DNA of 39,457 nt from Nitrospirota bacterium (GCA_011088105.1 JAALKI010000025.1:1-39457), one strand, 5' to 3'; numbered from the stretch's first letter, positions 7,336-16,525 are shown. Notes: generated by a model not told the origin, from the sequence alone. Program-made: numbers and translations.

Positions 7336-9666
7336 ATGATGATTGAAGATGAAGAAATGCGAGAACTCTTCCGCATTGAAAGCGAAGAGCATCTGCAGCA
7401 CCTCGACGATGGACTGTTGCGGCTTGAAGCCAATCCGCATGATCGGCCAGTCCTAGAAGAAGTCTTCCGTGGGGCCCATAGCCTGAAAGGTGCGGCTCGG
7501 ATGTTGGGTGTGACGGATGTGGAAACTGTTGCGCATTGTTTCGAAGATGTCCTCGGTGCGGCTAAACGTGGAGAAGTTCCTCTGTCCTCAGATTTATTTG
7601 ACGGACTGTATCAAGGGCTCGATAGCATTCGGAAACTAGTTGATGAGGCCATTACGGGAACAATGGCAGGCGTTGATGTGGCGACCTTCTTAGATCGATT
7701 CACTCGAGACTCGGGCCAGTCCCATTCATCTCTCGACACCTCCAATCATGCTCAGGAGACTCTGTCGGTAACAGAGGTGGCTCTCGCAAAGACGTCGGAG
7801 TTGGCAGTCAAAGACGAGGTGCCTCCGGTCATTGAGACCTCAGGGATCACACCACTTCAATTTCCTCCGCAGCCTTCGCAACAATCTTCACCTCGTCCAT
7901 CTTCTCACATGAACACGATCCGTGTGGATTCCAGCAAGTTGGACTTGTTGATGACCCAAGCCGGTGAACTCAAAGTGGCAAAGATTCGTATGGATCTTTA
8001 TGTAGAAAAGGTTTCTCAGCTAGTTGCGCTCTGGGAAGTATGGAATCGAGAGGTCATGCAGAATATGGCGGCAAAAAATGTGGTCGAACAGCCCACGATG
8101 CTCGAGTCTAATATCGCCCAAGAGGGGACAACGCAATCCGAGTATGTCAACCAAATTGGGGACCTGCTTGAGTCATTGGCTCAAGCGACGACTGAAGAAC
8201 ATCGACATTTGGAAACGATTGCGCATGCCCTCGAGGAAGGGATTCGCATGGTACGCTTGCTGCCGCTTTCTACATTGTTTCAGCTGTTTCGTCGCCTTGT
8301 ACGAGACATTGCTCGAGATCTCGGCAAGGAAGTGGATCTGGTCATCAAAGGTGGAGAAACGACTGCAGATAAGCAAATTGTGGAAGAGATGAAAGACCCG
8401 CTCATGCATATAATTCGCAATGCTATCGACCATGGGATTGAGTTGCCGGAAGACCGAGTCCAACGAGGCAAACCTCGAACAGGGACCGTGAGGCTTTGTG
8501 CATATCAGACTGCCACCGAGGTCGTGATCGAAATTCAGGATGATGGGCAGGGATTAAATATGGATGCGATTAAACGGACGGCACTTGAACGACAGGTGTG
8601 TCGAGAAGAAGACCTTGTTGCGATGACACCTGCCGAGATTCAGTCATTGGTCTTTGCCTCCGGGTTTTCGACTCGCGACGTTGTTTCCGGATTATCGGGT
8701 CGAGGTGTGGGCATGGACGTTGTGCGTACTCATGTGGAACAGCTCAAAGGCACCATTCACCTCGATTCCACGCCAGGAAAAGGGTGCATGACGCAGATTC
8801 GTTTGCCGATGACCATTGCCACCACGCCCGTCCTCCTCATTGCCATTCATGGGTATCCCTATGCTCTGCCGTTATTCAATGTGCAGGTGACCTGTCTCAT
8901 TGATCCACACGATATCGACGATCTAGAAGGGAGAGAGATGATCACTCTCCAAGGACAATCTATGGCGGTTGTCCGATTGGCCGGTCTATTAGAGATCAAT
9001 TCGCCACTGCCAGCGCAACAAGCTCTTAGCGCATCAAAAAATAGGGCAGAGGCCATCCCCTGCGTGATCCTTACAGTTGGCAACGAGCAGGTGGCCTGTT
9101 TGGTCGAAGCCTTTCTCGATGAACAAGAGATTGTCATGAAACCACACAATGGGATCTTACAGCGGGTTCGGCATGTTTCAGGCTCGACAATTCTGAGCTC
9201 CGGTGAAGTCTGTATTGTCTTGAACCCACACGATATCATTAATTCAGCAAGGAAAATGTTGGGGCATCGGTCAGCAATAGAAAACATGCCTGTCACCACA
9301 AGGCGAAAGCGGCGTGTCCTGGTGGTCGAAGATTCTTTAACGATTCGGACGCGAGTCAGCCGAATGCTGGAGCATGCAGGCTATGTGGTGGCCAGTGCAA
9401 CAGATGGCTTGGACGCACTCGACCAGATGCAGACCGCTGAATTCGATGTGATACTTTCTGATGTGGAAATGCCTCGTATGGATGGGTTGACGTTGACCAG
9501 AACAATTCGTGAACAATCGGGGGGCCATGTGCCCATTGTGTTGTTTACGTCTCTTTCCACCGAAACTGATAAACAACATGGAATGGAGGCAGGGGCTACC
9601 GCCTATCTGAGCAAGGCCACGTCCAGTGATGCGGAACTGTTGGAGACGATCAGGGGCTTGATATAG
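7336..9666 (+). CDS. cheA: Hybrid chemotaxis histidine kinase CheA with C-terminal receiver domain
   Basis: The 776-residue protein has the modules of a CheA-REC hybrid in order. There is an HPt domain (residues ~5-105) with phospho-acceptor His48 in GAHSLKGAARM. The dimerisation/P3 region follows at ~195-320 and carries a long insertion. The ATPase domain (~325-500) has an N-box (HIIRNAIDHGIE), a DDGQGLN motif and GRGVGMDVV. A CheW-like P5 domain lies at ~500-640 and a receiver at ~652-776 (VLVVEDSLTIRTRV, phospho-Asp in ILSDVEMPRMDG). The attached receiver, as in FrzE-type kinases, suggests internal phosphotransfer or a phosphate sink. A second ATG lies one codon downstream. The stop codon directly abuts the cheB start. 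Confidence 0.94.
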   Translation: MMIEDEEMRELFRIESEEHLQHLDDGLLRLEANPHDRPVLEEVFRGAHSLKGAARMLGVTDVETVAHCFEDVLGAAKRGEVPLSSDLFDGLYQGLDSIRKLVDEAITGTMAGVDVATFLDRFTRDSGQSHSSLDTSNHAQETLSVTEVALAKTSELAVKDEVPPVIETSGITPLQFPPQPSQQSSPRPSSHMNTIRVDSSKLDLLMTQAGELKVAKIRMDLYVEKVSQLVALWEVWNREVMQNMAAKNVVEQPTMLESNIAQEGTTQSEYVNQIGDLLESLAQATTEEHRHLETIAHALEEGIRMVRLLPLSTLFQLFRRLVRDIARDLGKEVDLVIKGGETTADKQIVEEMKDPLMHIIRNAIDHGIELPEDRVQRGKPRTGTVRLCAYQTATEVVIEIQDDGQGLNMDAIKRTALERQVCREEDLVAMTPAEIQSLVFASGFSTRDVVSGLSGRGVGMDVVRTHVEQLKGTIHLDSTPGKGCMTQIRLPMTIATTPVLLIAIHGYPYALPLFNVQVTCLIDPHDIDDLEGREMITLQGQSMAVVRLAGLLEINSPLPAQQALSASKNRAEAIPCVILTVGNEQVACLVEAFLDEQEIVMKPHNGILQRVRHVSGSTILSSGEVCIVLNPHDIINSARKMLGHRSAIENMPVTTRRKRRVLVVEDSLTIRTRVSRMLEHAGYVVASATDGLDALDQMQTAEFDVILSDVEMPRMDGLTLTRTIREQSGGHVPIVLFTSLSTETDKQHGMEAGATAYLSKATSSDAELLETIRGLI

Positions 9667-10725
9667 ATGACGAATGGGCGTATTCGAGTCTTTCTCGTTG
9701 AGGATTCCTTGGTCTGTTTGACCATCCTCAAGCAAATGCTAGCCACATCTCCAGCTGTGGAAGTCGTAGGGACCGCCAAAGATGGCAAAGAAGCCTTGGA
9801 TCTGATTCCGTCCGCTGCCCCGGATGTCATCTGTACGGATCTCGAAATGCCAGTCATGGATGGCTTGGAACTCACCAAAACTCTGATGAAGATCTATCCT
9901 CGAGCAATTTTGGTGGTCAGTAATTATGTACAGAAAGAGGACACTCGTACGATTTTTCAGGTGCTGGAAGCGGGAGCTATTGATGTCTTTCCAAAACCCA
10001 GAGGAGGGAAAACCGAGGACTTTTTGCTGAAGGCACAGGAACTCATTGCCAAAATCAAGATCCTAGCTGGTGTAGTCGTCTTTCGCCGGCAGGAAGATGC
10101 AATGAGCTTACCATCGCTTTCCCTTTCTCAGCCAACGTCACCGTCCCGGTCATCGCGACGGTTTTCGCTGGTGGTTATGGGGGCTTCAACTGGAGGACCG
10201 CAGGCATTCCAGGTAATTTTAACTCGATTGCCGGCAGACTTTCCTGTACCCGTGATCTGCATTCAACATATCAGCGAAGGGTTTTTGCAAGGCATGGTGG
10301 ATTGGCTATCTACCCAATGTGCCATGAAGGTCAAAACGGCTACAGTGGGTACTGTCCCACAACCAGGGGTCATCTATTTCCCAATAGAAGGCATGCATTT
10401 AGAATTAGATGTCAAAGGGGCCTTGAGCTCATCAACGGTCGAAGCCGTCGAAGGGCATCGACCGTCAGTCGATGTGACCTTTCAGTCCATCGCTAAACAC
10501 TGGTATGGGAAATCGGCCATTGGTGTGTTATTGACCGGGATGGGACGTGATGGCGTTGCTGGGCTCAAGACGCTTCGAGAAGCGGGCAGTTTGACAATTG
10601 CACAGGATGAACAGAGCAGTGTCGTGTTTGGCATGCCCAGGCAGGCGATTGAACTGGGGGCAGCGGCACAAGTGCTCCCCTTACAAAAGATTGCCCCAAC
10701 CATCGTGTCAGCGGTGAGCCGATAA
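9667..10725 (+). CDS. cheB: Protein-glutamate methylesterase CheB with receiver domain
   Basis: CheB removes methyl groups from receptor glutamates when its receiver is phosphorylated, giving adaptation. The receiver occupies residues ~1-125 (VFLVEDSLVCLTIL; phospho-Asp in VICTDLEMPVMDG; conserved Lys in FPKP). The methylesterase domain (~165-350) shows the catalytic Ser in GASTGGPQ, the catalytic His in CIQHISEGF and the catalytic Asp in LTGMGRDGVAGL. Length (352 aa) and layout are standard. The ATG follows the cheA stop with no gap. No CheR methyltransferase gene is in the cluster, so the matching methylation activity must come from elsewhere or be absent. Confidence 0.94.
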   Translation: MTNGRIRVFLVEDSLVCLTILKQMLATSPAVEVVGTAKDGKEALDLIPSAAPDVICTDLEMPVMDGLELTKTLMKIYPRAILVVSNYVQKEDTRTIFQVLEAGAIDVFPKPRGGKTEDFLLKAQELIAKIKILAGVVVFRRQEDAMSLPSLSLSQPTSPSRSSRRFSLVVMGASTGGPQAFQVILTRLPADFPVPVICIQHISEGFLQGMVDWLSTQCAMKVKTATVGTVPQPGVIYFPIEGMHLELDVKGALSSSTVEAVEGHRPSVDVTFQSIAKHWYGKSAIGVLLTGMGRDGVAGLKTLREAGSLTIAQDEQSSVVFGMPRQAIELGAAAQVLPLQKIAPTIVSAVSR

Positions 10726-10746
10726 GGAGTAGGAAAGGAACTTTTC

Positions 10747-12054
10747 ATGGAACAGACCATCCTTCATGCCGATAATCAAGAAATCCTGATTGTGGAAGAT
10801 AGTCCTGTCCAAGCGACTATGTTGAGACGGATCTTGACCCAACATGGATATAAAGCGACGATAGTGAAGCATGGCGGTGATGCGCTGCCAAAGCTTAGGG
10901 AGCATCCATTTGGCTTGGTGATCGGGGATGTGGAAATGCCAGTCATGAATGGCTATGAACTCTGTGTCGCCATTAAAGCGGATGAACAACTTCAGGATGT
11001 ACCGGTCATGCTCCTGACGTCGCTGGCAAGTCCAACGGATTTAATGAAGGGGCTCAATGCGGGCGCTGATAGTTATGTGACCAAACCGTATGATGAAGAA
11101 GTTCTGCTGGCTCGTGTGGGGGCGTTGCTGAAAGATTTTTACCATTCCCCAGAACATGAACAGGAAGAAGTGGTATTTGCGGGAGAGCAGTATACCATTA
11201 CGGCAACTCGTCAGAGAATCTTAAACCTCCTCCTATCGACCTACGAAAATGCAAGACAACAGAATCGAGCCTTGACCAAAGCCCAGGTCGAGTTGACCAA
11301 ACTCAATCAGCAACTTGAAGAAAGCAAACAGGAGTCCGAACAATTGCTGATGAATATCCTACCTAAACCCGTCGCAGAAGAACTCATTGCGTATGGATCC
11401 AGTACTCCGGCGAAATTCGATGATGTATCGATTTTGTTCACGGACTTTATCGGGTTCACAAAAATGGCGGAACAGCTTACTCCACAAGCGTTGATTGATG
11501 AATTAAGTATCTTTTTCAATCACTTCGACACCGTAGTCAAAAAACATCGCTTAGAAAAACTGAAGACAATTGGGGATAGCTACATGGTAGCCGGCGGTCT
11601 GCCAAAACCAACTGTCACGCATCCGATGGATTGCATTCTCGCGGGGTTGGAAATGCAACAATTTCTCATGGCACGGGCTGAGAAGCTAGAAGAAGCCCAT
11701 GCTGTTGCCTGTGGCATGCGAGTCGGAATTCATACGGGGCCGGTGGTTGCCGGTGTGATCGGAAAAGAAAAGTTTGCGTATGATGTGTGGGGAGATGCTG
11801 TCAATCTTGCCAGTCGGATGGAATCATCGGGCGAAGCTGGTCGAATCAATATCTCGTGCGATACCTATGAACGTGTGAAAGATTGGTTTTCGTGTGAACC
11901 ACGTGGAAAGATTCAAGCTAAAAACAAAGGGGAAATGGAAATGTACTTTGTCCATGGCCTCAAACCAGAATTTTCAGAAAAAGGCGAAGGCCTGATCCCC
12001 AATGCGGGATTCCTTCGAGAATACAAACGGGCACAATCTCTTATGAATACCTAA
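10747..12054 (+). CDS. Response regulator with class III adenylate cyclase output domain
   Basis: An N-terminal receiver (~11-130: ILIVEDSPVQATML, phospho-Asp in VIGDVEMPVMNG, TKPYD) is joined by a coiled-coil linker (~150-210) to a class III nucleotide cyclase domain (~220-400). Catalytic features are all visible: the metal-binding Asp residues in LFTDFIGFT and KTIGDSYM, the adenine-selecting Lys in LKTIGD and Asp in YDVWGD, and the Asn/Arg pair in NLASRME. The Lys/Asp pair predicts ATP rather than GTP as substrate, giving cAMP. The gene is 21 nt after cheB, and no separate CheY is present. It is therefore the likely output of the CheA kinase, so receptor state would set cAMP level. Confidence 0.92.
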   Translation: MEQTILHADNQEILIVEDSPVQATMLRRILTQHGYKATIVKHGGDALPKLREHPFGLVIGDVEMPVMNGYELCVAIKADEQLQDVPVMLLTSLASPTDLMKGLNAGADSYVTKPYDEEVLLARVGALLKDFYHSPEHEQEEVVFAGEQYTITATRQRILNLLLSTYENARQQNRALTKAQVELTKLNQQLEESKQESEQLLMNILPKPVAEELIAYGSSTPAKFDDVSILFTDFIGFTKMAEQLTPQALIDELSIFFNHFDTVVKKHRLEKLKTIGDSYMVAGGLPKPTVTHPMDCILAGLEMQQFLMARAEKLEEAHAVACGMRVGIHTGPVVAGVIGKEKFAYDVWGDAVNLASRMESSGEAGRINISCDTYERVKDWFSCEPRGKIQAKNKGEMEMYFVHGLKPEFSEKGEGLIPNAGFLREYKRAQSLMNT

Positions 12055-12086
12055 CTCTCATAAACATCACAAACTCATCAATTGTT

Positions 12087-12191
12087 ATGGAACGGTTGAA
12101 GCATTCAAAAATCTTTTGGTTGCAGGCCGTTTTGACAGAGACCCTCAAACATCAGAAGGAACAGGGGATTTATTCAACGATCCCTTCATGA
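12087..12191 (+). CDS. Possible 34-residue peptide, uncertain
   Basis: A short frame in the 147-bp gap between the cyclase and the SLATT gene begins MERLKHSKIFWL and ends in TIPS. It has a helical, basic character but I recognise no family and see no strong ribosome binding site. It could be a gene remnant or chance. Confidence 0.2.
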   Translation: MERLKHSKIFWLQAVLTETLKHQKEQGIYSTIPS

Positions 12192-12201
12192 AAGATTCAT
12201 C

Positions 12202-12729
12202 ATGTCACTAATACTAAATATCAGTCCACAGGAAATACTCGGTCGGTGGTATAAAGGCATGCGTATTCTTGAACTAGCTCACCATACCACGGCGGCCGAT
12301 TATAGTCGGCGGCATCGATTATTTGGGACACCTGTCGTGATTGTCTCTACCGTCGTGGGCACGGCAGTCTTTGCCACGATTTCGGAATCGCCACATCCCG
12401 CGATTCAGATTGTGGTGGGCTTGCTCAGTATTACGGCTGGAGTGTTATCCAGCTTGCAGACATTTCTCAATTATCCCGAACTGGCGGAAAAGCATAAAGT
12501 CGCGGCTGTCAAGTACGCCGGGCTTCGTCGGGAAATCGAACAAGTCATGGCCGTTTCATCCTCAGAGCCCGACACCATCCAAGAATTTCTGACATCATTC
12601 CGTGATCGCTGGAATGCCCTTGACGAAGACTCCCCCTCAGTATCTATGCCCGTGTATCGAAAGACCACAGTGCTTGTTGAAGAAGCTGAACGCACCAGAA
12701 TGGAACTCAAAGGCCCCAATCAAACATAA
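12202..12729 (+). CDS. SLATT-domain (DUF4231-like) two-helix membrane protein
   Basis: The 175-residue product has an N-terminal helix (ILGRWYKGMRILELAHHTTAADYSRRHRLFG), two adjacent membrane helices (~48-70 and ~72-92, GTPVVIVSTVVGTAVFATI and AIQIVVGLLSITAGVLSSLQTF) and a cytoplasmic helical tail rich in Ala, Arg and Glu. This pattern, with FLNYPELAEKHKVAAVKYAGLRREIEQ, is that of SLATT proteins. These are predicted pore-forming or membrane-acting effectors often tied to nucleotide-signalling and conflict systems. The KAP NTPase frame starts 2 nt after its stop, so the two formed one transcription unit. The upstream cyclase gene ends 147 nt away in the same direction. Function is predicted from the family, not shown. 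Confidence 0.72.
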   Translation: MSLILNISPQEILGRWYKGMRILELAHHTTAADYSRRHRLFGTPVVIVSTVVGTAVFATISESPHPAIQIVVGLLSITAGVLSSLQTFLNYPELAEKHKVAAVKYAGLRREIEQVMAVSSSEPDTIQEFLTSFRDRWNALDEDSPSVSMPVYRKTTVLVEEAERTRMELKGPNQT

Positions 12730-12731
12730 GC

Positions 12732-13115
12732 ATGGCCAATCCCCGATCATACAACTCCAACCCCCCACATATCATCAGTGATGAGCCGTTGAAGGGCAAT
12801 CTCGAGTTTGGGTTTGACAAATATGCCCAAACGTTGGCTGAGATGGTGGCAAAGAAAACTAACCAGACGCCATTGGTCCTGGGGGTTTATGGCTCGTGAG
12901 GCTCAGGAAAAACGACATTGATGCATGGGATAGAGGCTGAACTTCAGCATATCAATGCAGGATTGAAAGATCGGGATTGGCTGGGAAATGGTGTCTATCG
13001 TCCTACCAAAACCGTGTGGTTTCAGGCTTGGAAATATGCAGAAGAAGACGCCATCCTGGCCGCATTTTCCAAGCCGTTTTACTATGGAACACAACGGTAT
13101 ATCTGTGTCTATTAA
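12732..13115 (+). pseudogene. KAP-family P-loop NTPase remnant with TGA in the Walker A motif
   Basis: KAP NTPases are membrane-associated P-loop ATPases with a very conserved GxWGSGKT Walker A. Here the frame reads LVLGVYGS, then TGA (12897-12899), then GSGKTTLMHGIEAEL, and further on VWFQAWKYAEEDAILAA, the typical second KAP motif. The stop sits exactly at the expected Trp (TGG to TGA, one transition). After FQAWKY...AILAA the family similarity ends and the frame closes at 13115. The gene is therefore also cut short: KAP proteins usually run to 400-600 residues or more. The start ATG is 2 nt after the SLATT gene. No further KAP motifs are seen before the ABC-F gene at 13273. Confidence 0.75.
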
Positions 13116-13272
13116 GTGTGGTGAAGTCATTTATCCGCATGTCTTGCTAACGTCTTTCTCAGGAGTGATAATGGGCGGCCTGACGGTTTGCTCACTCTTC
13201 AGATCCCCCTTGGTCCTTTTGCCCATCGCGTTCCTGCCAAACATGCTGACGTAAAAAGGAAACACGCATTTC

Positions 13273-15096
13273 ATGGCGGCCCTGATCCATTGTCAGTCTA
13301 TTAGTAAGTCGTTTGGGACGAAACGCTTGTTCACGGACCTTACGCTTGGCGTCTCTGATAATGACCGGCTCGGAATTATTGGACCCAATGGATCCGGTAA
13401 GTCCACATTGCTGAAGATCTTGGCCGGGCTTGAACCTGCCGACGAAGGTGATGTGGTTCGACGTCAGTTCCTCAGAATTGCCTATGTTCCTCAAGAGTCG
13501 ACGTTTGCTCCCGATGCGACGGTGGCCAGTGTCCTTGAACAAGCTGCTCTCGCGTCGGGTGTGTCTGAAGAGGATTGCATTGCACGGGTGCAGGAAACGT
13601 TAGGAAGAACAGGATTTGAGAATGGAGATCAACACGTTAGTCCGCTATCCGGTGGATGGAAAAAACGGTTAGCCATTGCCTGTGGGTGGGCTCAAATCCC
13701 GGATGTCATGTTGTTGGATGAACCGACTAACCATCTCGATGTAGAAGGCATGCAGTGGTTGGAGTCCATGATGTCTCAAGCTCCATGGGCTTGGGTGATT
13801 GTGAGTCATGATCGGTGGTTGTTGGATCGTTCCACAACGAAAGTGGCGGAGCTGAACATACGATATCCCGATGGCCTCTTTCTTGTCACTGGGCGCTACT
13901 CAGATTTCTTGCAGAAACGAGAAGACTATCAGCATGTGCAAACGCAACAGGTCCAAGCTCTGGCTGGCAAAGTCCGACGAGAAGTGGAATGGCTGCGGCG
14001 TGGGCTCAAAGCCAGGACGACGAAGGCTAAATATCGAGTAGACACCGCCCATGCTCTTCAGGCCGAATTGGTGGAGACGACCGCGCGGTTACGAGAAACC
14101 GAGTCCTCCGTTGATTTTGTCGGCTCCGGTCGTCGAACCAAGCAATTGATTGTTGCGAAACAGCTCTCCCATTCTTTTGACGCACGGGTGTTGATGCGGG
14201 ATGTGGAGATGGTGTTGGCTCCAGGGCGTGCTATTGGGGTTTTAGGACAAAATGGTTCCGGTAAATCGACCCTCCTCAAGTTGCTGGCCAAGGAACTCGA
14301 GCCTGATCAAGGAACGGTCACTCATGCGGAGAACTTGCAGATGGTCTATTTTGATCAACATCGTCATCGTCTCGACCCCACCATGACGTTGCGGCGAACC
14401 CTTTCTGACACGGGCCATACGGTGACCTATCGAGGCCAGACCATCCAGCTTGCTGGATGGGCGAAGCGGTTTCGCTTTCAACCCGAACAGCTCGATCTTC
14501 CCATTGCCCTTTTATCAGGAGGGGAGCAAGCCCGGGCTGTGATTGCCCAATTGATGCTTCAACCTGCCGATGTCTTGATTGTGGATGAACCAACCAATGA
14601 TCTCGATATTCCTACCCGTGAAGTGTTGGAAGAGAGTTTGAGCGAGTTTCCGGGGTCACTCGTGTTGGTGACGCATGATCGGTATATGCTAGAAGCTGTT
14701 TGTACGGACTTTGTCGGGTTCGACGGGCATGGCGCTCATGGTGTCTTTGCTGAGTATGAACAATGGGAAGTCTGGTTTCGCCGGCAACGGGCTGGCATGG
14801 CACCGGAATCAAAATCGGCTCGTCTCTCACGCCGTGCGTCATCATCGCCGAAGCCTAAAAAGTTGAGCTTTCGGGAACAGCAAGAATATGACACCATTGA
14901 GGAGCGTATCCTCGCTGCCGAAACAGCTCGAGATGTCTGTCGTGCTAAAACGGAAGATCCAGCTATTGCCACGAATCATCTTGACCTTCAAGAGGCCTAT
15001 GATGCCCTGAAAGCGGCGGAAGCCTATGTGGAGCAATGCTATGCTCGATGGACGGCATTAGAGACGAAACGGCAGCTGAGCCAGCCTCAGGGTTGA
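13273..15096 (+). CDS. uup: ABC-F family ATPase (Uup-like)
   Basis: Soluble protein with two ABC ATPase domains and no membrane part, the ABC-F class that acts on ribosomes. Domain 1 (~1-240) has Walker A GPNGSGKST, signature LSGGWKKRL and Walker B VMLLDEPTNHLD. Domain 2 (~290-510) has GQNGSGKST, LSGGEQARA and VLIVDEPTNDLD. The linker between them is rich in basic residues. The C-terminus (~530-607) is a coiled coil beginning KKLSFREQQEYDTIEERI, the Uup-type tail implicated in DNA/RNA binding. At 607 aa it fits Uup. An AAGGAA sequence precedes the ATG by about 10 nt. Exact assignment within ABC-F (Uup versus EttA-like) is by the tail and is fairly sure. Confidence 0.92.
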   Translation: MAALIHCQSISKSFGTKRLFTDLTLGVSDNDRLGIIGPNGSGKSTLLKILAGLEPADEGDVVRRQFLRIAYVPQESTFAPDATVASVLEQAALASGVSEEDCIARVQETLGRTGFENGDQHVSPLSGGWKKRLAIACGWAQIPDVMLLDEPTNHLDVEGMQWLESMMSQAPWAWVIVSHDRWLLDRSTTKVAELNIRYPDGLFLVTGRYSDFLQKREDYQHVQTQQVQALAGKVRREVEWLRRGLKARTTKAKYRVDTAHALQAELVETTARLRETESSVDFVGSGRRTKQLIVAKQLSHSFDARVLMRDVEMVLAPGRAIGVLGQNGSGKSTLLKLLAKELEPDQGTVTHAENLQMVYFDQHRHRLDPTMTLRRTLSDTGHTVTYRGQTIQLAGWAKRFRFQPEQLDLPIALLSGGEQARAVIAQLMLQPADVLIVDEPTNDLDIPTREVLEESLSEFPGSLVLVTHDRYMLEAVCTDFVGFDGHGAHGVFAEYEQWEVWFRRQRAGMAPESKSARLSRRASSSPKPKKLSFREQQEYDTIEERILAAETARDVCRAKTEDPAIATNHLDLQEAYDALKAAEAYVEQCYARWTALETKRQLSQPQG

Positions 15097-15141
15097 CGAC
15101 ATGTCTGTTCTAAGGTTCAGATCACGAGAAGGGAACGCATC

Positions 15142-15990
15142 ATGACATTCACCACGTATAATCATGTCACCATTCCGGCGTTGATGTATGGCACGGCGTG
15201 GAAGGAAGGGACGACGTCTACCCTAGTTGAATTAGCCGTCTCATCGGGATTCACGGCTATTGATACGGCGAATCAAATTATTCATTACCGGGAAGCGCTG
15301 GTGGGCGAGGCCTTGTTGACGCTTGCAGAGAAGGGTGTCTCACGAGAATCGCTCTTTCTCCAAACCAAGTTTACCTCGGTCGGTGGTCAAGATCATCGAA
15401 CTCCCTATGATCCCACGGCAGACCCCGCGACCCAAGTGACTCAGTCCTTTGAGAGTTCACTCACACATCTCCACACATCCTATGTCGATGCGTATGTCTT
15501 GCATGGGCCTTCTTCACGGATGGGATTGAGCTCGTCGGATTGGGCCATCTGGAAAGCTTTGGAAGGGATTTATCAGGCAGGACATGCCAAGATGATCGGT
15601 ATCAGTAATGTCAATGCGCACCAACTTCAGCAATTGTGCGAACAGGCGGCGATCAAGCCCATGGTGGTTCAGAATCGGTGTTTTGCCATGATGGGATGGG
15701 ACCACGACGTTCGGACTGTTTGCCGAGCCTATGATATTGTCTATCAAGGTTTTTCTCTGCTTACCGCCAACCAACATGTCTTGCCACATCCTGAAGTCCA
15801 TGCGATGGCTGAGCGCTTGAGCGTGACGCCCGCACAGGTTCTTTTTCGATTCGCGCTCCAAGTGGGCATGCTTCCCTTAACTGGAACAACGAGCGCGCAA
15901 CATATGAAGGAAGACCTTCACATTCTCGATGGTTTCGAACTAACCTCTGATGAGGTAACCCGTCTTGAAATGATTAACATGTCAGTTTGA
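15142..15990 (+). CDS. Aldo/keto reductase family oxidoreductase
   Basis: A 282-residue (alpha/beta)8-barrel NADPH-dependent carbonyl reductase. The expected catalytic tetrad can be followed: Asp in FTAIDTANQ, Tyr in IIHYREALVGEAL, Lys in FLQTKFTS and His in DAYVLHGPS. The phosphate-binding end of the barrel is seen as LPLTGTTSAQHMKEDL near residue 255. An AAGGGAA Shine-Dalgarno precedes the ATG. The substrate cannot be told from sequence. It lies 45 nt after the ABC-F gene and 55 nt before the DUF427 gene, all in the same direction, but no functional link is obvious. Confidence 0.9.
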   Translation: MTFTTYNHVTIPALMYGTAWKEGTTSTLVELAVSSGFTAIDTANQIIHYREALVGEALLTLAEKGVSRESLFLQTKFTSVGGQDHRTPYDPTADPATQVTQSFESSLTHLHTSYVDAYVLHGPSSRMGLSSSDWAIWKALEGIYQAGHAKMIGISNVNAHQLQQLCEQAAIKPMVVQNRCFAMMGWDHDVRTVCRAYDIVYQGFSLLTANQHVLPHPEVHAMAERLSVTPAQVLFRFALQVGMLPLTGTTSAQHMKEDLHILDGFELTSDEVTRLEMINMSV

Positions 15991-16045
15991 GACGACATCC
16001 TAAGTTGATGAGATTTCAGCCCTTGCTATAGCGACGAAAGGAACG

Positions 16046-16423
16046 ATGAATATGACCGCCACGAATCATCCTCATGCCATTACGATCGAGAAGAATCCAA
16101 ACCGCGTGACAGTGACGTTTAATGGTACGATCATTGCTGATACGCAACGGGCGCTTGTGCTTCGTGAAGGGCCTTTGCCGTCGGTTCCCTACATTCCTCG
16201 TGAAGATGTGATGATGTCCTACTTACGCAAGACGGATCATACGACGCATTGTCCATTTAAAGGGGATGCGTCCTATTTTACGGTCGATGTTAAAGGCCGA
16301 GTTGCAGAAAATGCTGTGTGGAGCTACGAAGCCCCATTCTCTTCGGTTTCAGCCATCGCAGACTATGTTGTTTTTTATCCGGACCATATGGATGCGATTG
16401 AAGAATGCTCTCTTGATGAATAA
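16046..16423 (+). CDS. DUF427 domain protein
   Basis: The 125-residue product is almost entirely a DUF427 domain. It has an FNGTIIADTQRALVLREG strand region, then VPYIPREDV, the conserved HCPFKGDASYF segment and a C-terminal VVFYPDHMDAIEE. This small beta-rich family has no firmly known reaction. The conserved Cys-Pro-x-Lys-Gly segment probably lies in a pocket. AAAGGAA precedes the ATG. No signal peptide or membrane segment is present, so it is cytoplasmic. Confidence 0.85.
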   Translation: MNMTATNHPHAITIEKNPNRVTVTFNGTIIADTQRALVLREGPLPSVPYIPREDVMMSYLRKTDHTTHCPFKGDASYFTVDVKGRVAENAVWSYEAPFSSVSAIADYVVFYPDHMDAIEECSLDE

Positions 16424-16525
16424 CGCAAGAGAACGGTTCCGCTTGGTTTTTGTAGTCTCTCACGGCTCTGCCATCTCTGGCCGTTGCAGGTGCGTATAGA
16501 GGCTGTATGGAGAGGGTTTGCGTCG

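Noticed and set aside
4529-13115. Reassignment of TGA to tryptophan
   Set aside because: Many intact genes here end at TGA (for example pgsA, pilV, cheW and the Fe-S protein), and one of the breaks is TAG. Isolated nonsense mutations fit better.
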